From an uncultured Rickettsiales bacterium (GTDB lineage: Bacteria > Pseudomonadota > Alphaproteobacteria > Rickettsiales > UBA1997), in NCBI GenBank assembly GCA_905478245.1, contig CAJQHT010000015.1:1-40242 (forward strand): a stretch of 40,242 bases of DNA, written 5' to 3'. The stretch's first letter is position 1, and each line of letters begins with the position of its first letter. The position numbers and the translations under genes were made by a program. The notes below the pieces were generated by a model, which had not been told where the DNA came from, did no database searches, and saw only the letters and a list, made by a program, of their open reading frames with translations. Positions 34,922-40,242 of this stretch are shown piece by piece.

Positions 34922-35235
34922 TACCATTTCCATAATATAATCATACAATACAATTGATCCGTTGTTTTTTTACCCATTGGTTTTGATCGCTGTCCCATTT
35001 ATCCTTGGGTTTGTTGGTTTTTACGGATATAATGTAGGGGCGAACCTATGTGTTCGCCCGCTGTTCCATTTATCCTTGGGTTTGTTGCTAAGCAGACACT
35101 TCAGGTCTGCCCCTACAATTGATCCGTTGTTTTTTTATTACCAGTTTTCTTCGGACATATCCTATGTGTTAGCCTGCTGTGTTATACCATTTCCATAATA
35201 CAGTCATATTGTATGATTATATTATGGAAATGGTA
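34922..35235. mobile_element. Family C element (314 bp) with 29-bp terminal inverted repeats
   Basis: The 29 bases at 34922-34950, starting TACCATTTCCATAATATAAT, are the exact reverse complement of 35207-35235. Between them lies a more GC-rich segment made of tandem pieces: CAATTGATCCGTTGTTTTTT occurs at 34951 and 35116; CCATTTATCCTTGGGTTTGT at 34995 and 35066. A hairpin GGGCGAA (35038-35044)/TTCGCCC (35053-35059) sits inside a GTAGGGGC (35034)/GCCCCTAC (35116) inverted pair. A second left end starts at 35185. No transposase is present. A 78-codon frame over this region is a by-product of the repeats. It fills most of the 414-bp gap between lptG and lolC. Confidence 0.75.
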
Positions 35236-35248
35236 TAATATGTAAAAA

Positions 35249-35315
35249 TGTATTATTTTGACACATAATATGTATTAAAATAATACAATATGTATCATTT
35301 TGCTACATGTTAATA
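35249..35315. repeat. Hairpin repeats (family D) at the lolC 3' end
   Basis: TGTATTATTTT (35249-35259) and AAAATAATACA (35277-35287) are perfect 11-bp complements. The segment 35281-35315 matches 13540-13574 and overlaps the lolC stop codon at 35310-35312. It lies between the convergent lptG and lolC, so a two-way terminator is plausible. Confidence 0.5.
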
Positions 35316-36560
35316 TCTTAAGATTTCAGCAGGATTCGCCTTGCTTGCCTTTAATGCAGGGTAGATAGTTGCCAAGAAGGATAGTATTAAAGACATTATG
35401 GTAATTATGATTACGTCTGACATGAAGATTTTTGACGGTAATTGTGATAAGAAATAAATTGTTGGATTAAATAATGTAGTATTTGATACGGATTCGAGCC
35501 ATAATTTGATATTATTAATATTACTAGAAAATAACACTCCAATTATCACGCCAATTATTGTGCCAAAAAACCCAACTATTGAGCCACAAATTAAAAATAT
35601 TTTTAATATATTTGTCTTATACATTCCCATGGTTCTTAAGCAGGCAATATTTCTTTTTTTATCATTTACTAGCATAATTAGGCTGGATATGATGTTAAAT
35701 GCTGCCACAATTATTATTAAAGTTAATATTAAAAACATTACCGTTCTTTCAACTTTTAATGCCTCAATAAAAGATGCGTTAGATTGCTGCCAATCCATTA
35801 GATAATTATTGGGATATGAGTTTATCAGCTTTGTATTAAGTTTTCTTTTTAAGTTAATCATGTTATTAGCATCGTGAGAGAATATTTCAATGGCTGAGGC
35901 TGAATCTTTAAATCTAAAATGCTTTTGTGCTGATAATAAAGGCATAAAAATTGTAGTGGAATCATATTCATGCATGCCGCTTTCAAAAATACCAACTATA
36001 TTATAGGTTTTGATTCTAGGTATTGAGCCAATTATGGTATTATTGGATTCTGGTGATAATATTTTTACCTTATCATTTATGTCTAGATTTAAATTATTAG
36101 CTAGGGATATTCCGATAATAATTGCATTTTTATCTTTTAAATTGTCAATATTGCCATAAATAATATTATTTCTAATTAATTTTTTATATTTTAAATCTTC
36201 GATTTTTATTCCCTTAACCAAGCCGCCATTTGCTCTTCCTTTTGCTGATATCATGACTTGGCTTTCAACTATGGGATTTACATATTTAATTTCAGGATTA
36301 TTTTTAAGATCTTCTATAATTGATTTATAATCTTTAATTCCTTCCGCTCTGGAATATATTGTTAAATGTGAATTAATGCCAAGAATTCTATTGACCAATT
36401 CATAGCGAAAGCCATTCATGACCGACATAACGATAATTAAAGTTGCAACTCCAATTATAATACCAACAAAAGAAAATCCGGCAATAATTGAAATAAAGCC
36501 TTCTTGTCTTTTTGCTCTTAAATATCGAAATGCAATTAAGAATTCTAATTTACTAAACAT
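35310..36560 (-). CDS. lolC: Lipoprotein-releasing system permease LolC/LolE
   Basis: This inner-membrane permease releases lipoproteins to LolA, driven by the LolD ATPase. The 416-residue protein starts LEFLIAFRYLRAKRQEGFIS, the family signature, and has a first span FSFVGIIIGVATLIIVMSVM (about 29-48). A large periplasmic domain (about 50-270) is followed by three C-terminal spans (about 275-300, 320-345, 378-400). The end LKASKANPAEILRY is typical. Alphaproteobacteria often have one LolC/E type permease acting as a homodimer (LolF-like). LolD is not adjacent. FtsX/MacB are relatives, but the N-terminus decides for LolC/E. Confidence 0.93.
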   Translation of the reverse strand: MFSKLEFLIAFRYLRAKRQEGFISIIAGFSFVGIIIGVATLIIVMSVMNGFRYELVNRILGINSHLTIYSRAEGIKDYKSIIEDLKNNPEIKYVNPIVESQVMISAKGRANGGLVKGIKIEDLKYKKLIRNNIIYGNIDNLKDKNAIIIGISLANNLNLDINDKVKILSPESNNTIIGSIPRIKTYNIVGIFESGMHEYDSTTIFMPLLSAQKHFRFKDSASAIEIFSHDANNMINLKRKLNTKLINSYPNNYLMDWQQSNASFIEALKVERTVMFLILTLIIIVAAFNIISSLIMLVNDKKRNIACLRTMGMYKTNILKIFLICGSIVGFFGTIIGVIIGVLFSSNINNIKLWLESVSNTTLFNPTIYFLSQLPSKIFMSDVIIITIMSLILSFLATIYPALKASKANPAEILRY

Positions 36561-36571
36561 TTTATGATTAA

Positions 36572-37582
36572 TTATTTAACTCCCTTAGAGGTAGAATATT
36601 CAAAATGAAATATTTCGTCTGGATGAATGATTGGGTAAATACCATGACAAGCAGTTGCTGCTTCAGCAAAGCCATTTAAAATTAGTTTTAATTTATTTTT
36701 ATAAGTAATGATATCACCAATAGCAAAAATTCCCTCAATAGAAGTTTGCATTGTGGATGCGTCGACATTAATTAGGTTTTTGTTTAAATTTAGACCCCAG
36801 TCAGCAATAGGACCTAGTTCCATTGATAGGCCATAAAATGGTAGTAATATATCAGCTTCTATTTTTTTGATATTACCATCAAAATCTTTCACTATAACAT
36901 TTTCTAAAATACCATTACTGCCTTCTAGATCTGCTAATTGATAGGGAATTGCTAGTTCAATTTTACCCTCTTTTTCTAATTGTTTTAATTTTTCTGCACT
37001 TTCAGGGGCGCATCTAAATTTTGGTCTGCGATGTATTACTGTCACTTTTTTAGCAACTTCTTGTAAAGATATTGCCCAGTCAACCGCAGAATCACCGCCG
37101 CCAGCGATAACAACATTTTTATTGGTAAAATCATTCCTAGATTTAACTAGATAGAAAACTGATTTATTTTCAAATTTTTCAATATTAGCCAGAGGAGGGC
37201 GGTTAGGACCAAAGGCTCCACATCCAGCGGCAATAATAATAGATTTTGCTTGAATAATAGTGTTTTTTGAGGTGGTAACTTCAAAAGATTTATCTTCCAA
37301 TTGTTTTAATTTATCTACTCTTTGTCCCAAATGATAAAATGGCTCAAAGGGCTTTGCCTGCTCTTCTAGATTTGTTATTAAATCTTCTGCTAAAATTTTA
37401 GGATGCGCCGGTATGTCATAAATTGGCTTTTCTGGATAAAGGGCACGACATTGTCCTCCGGTAAAGTCAAGAGCATCAATAACATGACATTTCATTTTTA
37501 ACATTCCAGCTTCAAAAATAGCAAATAAACCAACAGGTCCAGCTCCAATTATTATTATGTCGGTTTTATGAATATTAGTCAT
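36572..37582 (-). CDS. Ferredoxin--NADP reductase, TrxR-like type 2
   Basis: This flavoenzyme moves electrons between NADPH and ferredoxin. The 336-residue protein has the two-dinucleotide-domain fold: FAD motif [16 protein letters not shown] at 11-26, then [23 protein letters not shown] near 41-63. The NAD(P) motif is [16 protein letters not shown] near 159-174, and the second FAD motif is IFAIGDI near 284. There is no CxxC redox pair, which excludes thioredoxin reductase, and the C-terminal extension with [12 protein letters not shown] fits the FNR2 family. It is 11 bp upstream of lolC on the same strand and probably cotranscribed with it. Confidence 0.93.
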   Translation of the reverse strand: MTNIHKTDIIIIGAGPVGLFAIFEAGMLKMKCHVIDALDFTGGQCRALYPEKPIYDIPAHPKILAEDLITNLEEQAKPFEPFYHLGQRVDKLKQLEDKSFEVTTSKNTIIQAKSIIIAAGCGAFGPNRPPLANIEKFENKSVFYLVKSRNDFTNKNVVIAGGGDSAVDWAISLQEVAKKVTVIHRRPKFRCAPESAEKLKQLEKEGKIELAIPYQLADLEGSNGILENVIVKDFDGNIKKIEADILLPFYGLSMELGPIADWGLNLNKNLINVDASTMQTSIEGIFAIGDIITYKNKLKLILNGFAEAATACHGIYPIIHPDEIFHFEYSTSKGVK

Positions 37583-37658
37583 TTTATTTAATTATTTTTC
37601 TTAAAATTTAAAATTTAATTTATTTTAATAGTCTGATCTTAATAAATAAACAAAATAA

Positions 37659-38282
37659 TTATTTTTTAAAATCATCTAAATTAATTTCGGCTGAAATATC
37701 TTTAAATAAATCATCGTGAGTGGCAATGATAACTATACCATTTTCCTTTATTCTAGTACTTACTAAATTAAATAATAATTCTCTTGATTCTTTGTCGAGA
37801 TTAATTGTGGGTTCATCAAGTAGCCAAATAGTAGCAGGGCAGCATAGTAATTTTGCTAAAGCAACTTTCTTTCTCATTCCAGCTGATAATTTATGAAGCT
37901 TAATATCAATAAAATTATCTAATTTAAAATATCTGACAGCGGAAGCTATCAGGAGTTCACTTTCATTGATTCTGGTATAAAATAATAAATTTTCCAATAT
38001 GGTTAAATCCGATTTAAAAGAATCTTCGTGACCAATATATTGTAAGTCAGAGTAGAAATCTTCCTTAATGTGATTTATAGATTTATTATTCCAGAGTAAT
38101 TCTCCATTATTGTTTTTTGAGTTGACTTCGTTTAATCCAGCGATTATCTTAAGTAATGTAGTTTTGCCTGATCCATTTTTACCTTTTAATGTAATACAAG
38201 AATTTAATCCAGCACTAAAGCCTAAATCACAAATAATTTTTTGATGATTTTTGCTATAATTGATTTTATTAAGGGTTAGCAT
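37659..38282 (-). CDS. ccmA: Heme exporter ATP-binding protein CcmA
   Basis: CcmA powers the CcmABCD complex that loads heme on CcmE. The 207-residue ABC ATPase has Walker A GKNGSGKT at 34-41, the CcmA-specific Q-loop region YIGHEDSFKSDLTILENL (82-99), signature LSAGMRKKVALAKLL at 132-146 and Walker B TIWLLDEPTINLD near 151-163. The small size and the HEDSFKSDLT motif separate it from other ABC ATPases. The partner CcmB is not adjacent. It works with CcmD and CcmE, encoded 25 kb away. Confidence 0.94.
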   Translation of the reverse strand: MLTLNKINYSKNHQKIICDLGFSAGLNSCITLKGKNGSGKTTLLKIIAGLNEVNSKNNNGELLWNNKSINHIKEDFYSDLQYIGHEDSFKSDLTILENLLFYTRINESELLIASAVRYFKLDNFIDIKLHKLSAGMRKKVALAKLLCCPATIWLLDEPTINLDKESRELLFNLVSTRIKENGIVIIATHDDLFKDISAEINLDDFKK

Positions 38283-38329
38283 TATTTATTATTCTTTAAC
38301 TATTTTTATTAAAAAATATCCTAAATTAT

Positions 38330-38986
38330 ATGCCACAAATAAGCAAGTTTTTTGAATATGGAAATAAATATAGCCCTAATTATCTTGTAATTATGCTACA
38401 TGGATATGGCTCCAATGGTGAAGATCTCATTTCTTTAGCGCCAGAATTAGCAAGGTCGGTTGATACTGCTTGTTATTTTATTTCACCCAATGCTCCAATG
38501 GAGCTTTCAGGACCGTTACTTGGCAATTCTTATCAATGGTTTGAGCTGGATAATAAAGATCCTGATATTTTATACCCACAAATTATTGCTGCAAATAACT
38601 CTTTAGATCATTTTATTCAAGAGAAATTAACGGAATTTAAGTTGGGTTATGATAAATTAATTTTTGTTGGCTTTTCTCAAGGGGCCATGATGTCACTATA
38701 TAATTCAATAAGGCTTAAGCAAAAATGCGCCGGGGTTATTTCATTTTCTGGTAAACTTATCCCGCCAACAGATTTATCGGAAGAAATTAATTCAAAGCCA
38801 GAAATATGCTTAATTCACGGTGAAAGTGACGAGGTTTTGCCAATTGATAATTTTTTTCAGGCTAAAGAATATTTAGAAAATATGGATTTCAATTTTGAAT
38901 CTCATAAGATTAATAATTTGGGCCATTCAATTGATTTTTTCTCTCTAAGAAAGGCCAGGGAATTTATGAAAAAAATTATTAAATAA
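38330..38986 (+). CDS. Alpha/beta-hydrolase carboxylesterase (phospholipase/thioesterase family)
   Basis: The 218-residue protein belongs to the Abhydrolase_2 carboxylesterase family, which includes bacterial esterases and acyl-protein thioesterases. The oxyanion-hole motif is LHGYGSNGEDL at 23-33. The nucleophile elbow GFSQGAM has Ser116; Asp167 in GESDEVLP and His199 in LGHS complete the triad. There is no signal peptide, so it is cytoplasmic. Natural substrate is unknown. The following gene starts on the next base after its stop codon, so the two are translated from one message. Confidence 0.92.
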   Translation: MPQISKFFEYGNKYSPNYLVIMLHGYGSNGEDLISLAPELARSVDTACYFISPNAPMELSGPLLGNSYQWFELDNKDPDILYPQIIAANNSLDHFIQEKLTEFKLGYDKLIFVGFSQGAMMSLYNSIRLKQKCAGVISFSGKLIPPTDLSEEINSKPEICLIHGESDEVLPIDNFFQAKEYLENMDFNFESHKINNLGHSIDFFSLRKAREFMKKIIK

Positions 38987-39967
38987 ATGGAACAGGTAAC
39001 AATTACGGCTACAATTGAAGATAAAGGTAAAAGAATTGATAAATTTATTTTTGAAAATATTGATAATTTTAAAAAATCTATTTCAAGAACAAGAATTAAA
39101 TCAATAATAGAAAAGGGTGAAATTCTTAATGTCAACAATAATGAATTTGTTAAAAATTGTGCGCAAAAAGTTAAGGGAGATGAGGTTTTTCTTATTTCTT
39201 TTACCACGGTAAAGCAAGATAAAATAATCCCTAAAGATATTGATTTTGAGATTATTTTTGAAGATGAAAATATGCTGGTAATTAATAAGCCAGCCAATCT
39301 TGCAACCCATCCAAGCAATCCTCGTCATGACAATACTTTAGTTCATGGTTTATTATATAAATTAAATGATAGATTATCGGGAATTGGCGGTGTTTTAAGG
39401 CCTGGAATTGTGCATAGGCTTGATAAAGACACTAGCGGATTAATGGTGGTTGCTAAAAATGATTTAGCACATCACAGCCTGTCTGATCAAATTAAAAATA
39501 GAGATTTAAAAAGAAATTATCTAGCTTTATGCTATGGCTGTCCCGATCCAAAATCAGGTAAAATTGAAAAAAATATTGATCGCTGTAGAAAGAATCGTTT
39601 AAAAATGACAGTGGTTAAAAATTCTGGCAAACATGCAATAACTAATTATGATACTTTGCAATCTTTTTGTAATAATTTTTTTAGTCTTGTTGAGTGTCGC
39701 CTTGAAACAGGTAGAACTCATCAAATTAGAGTCCATATGAATGCAATTGGCAATCCTCTAATTGGAGATCAGATGTATAATAATAAAAGAAAATATTTAG
39801 GTAGTTTGGGTCCTGAGTTAGAGGAATTAATTAATAAATTTCCACGACAATTTCTACATTCCTATAAAATTGCATTTTTACACCCCGTAACAAAAGAAGA
39901 AATGCAATTTGAAAGTAATTTACCCAAGGATTTACAGGATTTATTAGATATAATATCGGCATTGTAA
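38987..39967 (+). CDS. 23S rRNA pseudouridine synthase, RluC/RluD family
   Basis: The enzyme makes pseudouridines in 23S rRNA. The 326-residue protein has an N-terminal S4 RNA-binding domain (about 14-75, RIDKFIFENI, SRTRIKSIIEKGEILVN-like). The RluA-type catalytic domain has NKPANLATHPS at 100-110 and the signature HRLDKDTSGLMVVAK at 143-157, with catalytic Asp146. RTHQIRVHMNAIGNPLIGD near 243-261 completes it. RluC modifies three sites near 955-2580 and RluD the helix 69 loop; sequence alone does not decide. It begins directly after the carboxylesterase stop. Confidence 0.94.
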   Translation: MEQVTITATIEDKGKRIDKFIFENIDNFKKSISRTRIKSIIEKGEILNVNNNEFVKNCAQKVKGDEVFLISFTTVKQDKIIPKDIDFEIIFEDENMLVINKPANLATHPSNPRHDNTLVHGLLYKLNDRLSGIGGVLRPGIVHRLDKDTSGLMVVAKNDLAHHSLSDQIKNRDLKRNYLALCYGCPDPKSGKIEKNIDRCRKNRLKMTVVKNSGKHAITNYDTLQSFCNNFFSLVECRLETGRTHQIRVHMNAIGNPLIGDQMYNNKRKYLGSLGPELEELINKFPRQFLHSYKIAFLHPVTKEEMQFESNLPKDLQDLLDIISAL

Positions 39968-39989
39968 TAATAAATAAAATACCTGATCA

Positions 39990-40095
39990 ATTGTAGGGGT
40001 GGACCTGAAGTGTCTGCTGAGAAACCAGCCGAGGATAAATGAAATAGCGGGTGAACACGGCTCAAACCTACACTATACCCGTAAAAACAAATATT
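39990..40095 (-). repeat. GC-richer repeat, second copy of the family C interior
   Basis: The reverse complement shares blocks, in the same order, with 35025-35120: TTTTTACGG, the AATGTAGG-like start, a CCATTTATCC-like stretch (here TTTCATTTATCCTCGG), CAGACACTTCAGGTC and CCCCTACAATTGATC. It is more diverged and the GGGCGAA hairpin is damaged. Its base composition is clearly richer in G and C than the flanking genes. No gene is supported in 39968-40242. Confidence 0.65.
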
Positions 40096-40197
40096 CCCGT
40101 ACATTATTCCTACCTTAAGAACGCCGAGCCTTAAGATTAAGCATCTTCTGCAACATAAAATTATTACCAACCTTGAAAACGCAGATCTTTAAACTTA

Positions 40198-40212
40198 TAC
40201 CATTTCCATAAA
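40198..40212 (+). repeat. Family C terminal repeat, single end
   Basis: TACCATTTCCATAA matches the family C terminus at 34922. Any remainder of the element does not follow in the remaining 30 bp. Confidence 0.5.
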
Positions 40213-40242
40213 TTAACTTCTTTCTTAACCACAGATACTGAT

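Noticed and set aside
34951-35137. CRISPR-like array from the repeated blocks
   Set aside because: Only two copies of each block occur, spacing is unequal, no cas gene is present, and the blocks lie inside an element with inverted ends.
34962-35198. 78-codon frame between lptG and lolC
   Set aside because: It lies wholly in the family C element and its tandem repeats, with internal peptide repeats caused by the DNA repeats. There is no family resemblance.
38902-39318. 138-codon minus-strand frame opposite the carboxylesterase and pseudouridine synthase genes
   Set aside because: It is antisense to two well-identified genes and has no coding signature.
39862-40170. 102-codon minus-strand frame at the window end
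   Set aside because: It overlaps the 3' end of the pseudouridine synthase gene and reads through the GC-rich repeat.

Overview
The window is strongly AT-rich, with short intergenic gaps full of small repeats. It carries single-copy housekeeping genes of alphaproteobacterial type: ferredoxin-NADP reductase of the thioredoxin-reductase fold, dispersed cytochrome c maturation genes (ccmD-ccmE in one place, ccmA in another), a glutamate-type SLC1 symporter, LptF/LptG, LolA/LolC and TolR/TolA. Together with two proteins that look host-directed, this points to an intracellular Rickettsiales-like bacterium. Genes for Kdo activation (kdsB), LPS export, peptidoglycan synthesis (class A PBP), FtsZ and purB argue against the wall- and LPS-poor Anaplasmataceae. 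The order-level placement is an inference from gene content, not a measured phylogeny.

Layout. 1-5074, mostly minus strand: uvrB, tRNA-Gly, tRNA-Tyr, a UbiH/Coq6-type hydroxylase and purB. 5407-9298, plus: recG, tRNA-Lys (on minus), kdsB, a repeat-rich gap and a small HTH regulator. 9304-11444, minus: dprA and an ABC-2 permease. 11721-13350, plus: pheS, a previously easy-to-miss ccmD, ccmE. 13588-16038, minus: a large protein with a DOT1-like methyltransferase domain, and tRNA-Phe. 16352-21665: ychF (+), then thiE, ftsZ and a class A PBP on minus. 21755-26562, plus: pabB, an SLC1 symporter, then the tight lolA-tolR-tolA cluster. 26574-29867, minus: a possible 31-aa lipoprotein, a MEMO1-AMMECR1 fusion, an MlaF-type ATPase and a DsbA-like protein. 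29952-34895, mostly plus: a family 2 glycosyltransferase, an ankyrin protein ending in a CAAX box, yajQ, thiS (minus), lptF, lptG. 35310-38282, minus: lolC, ferredoxin-NADP reductase, ccmA. 38330-39967, plus: a carboxylesterase and an RluC/RluD pseudouridine synthase.

How the genes work together. Much of the window builds or maintains the envelope: Kdo activation, a sugar transferase, LPS export (LptF/G), lipoprotein release and carriage (LolC, LolA), Tol energy coupling, MlaF lipid transport, DsbA, PBP and FtsZ. The rest is DNA repair and uptake (UvrB, RecG, DprA), translation (PheS, YchF, four tRNAs, a pseudouridine synthase), cofactors (ubiquinone, folate, thiamine) and cytochrome c maturation.

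The most unusual content is (i) a 762-aa protein with ankyrin/DUF4116-like helical repeats and a C-terminal domain carrying the DOT1 (histone H3K79 methyltransferase) motif set, a candidate secreted nucleomodulin; (ii) an ankyrin protein whose last four residues, CNIL, form a CAAX prenylation box; and (iii) at least three families of short terminal-inverted-repeat elements (A, B, C) that share 5'-TACC...GGTA ends. Family A copies lie repeatedly in the same orientation just upstream of gene starts.
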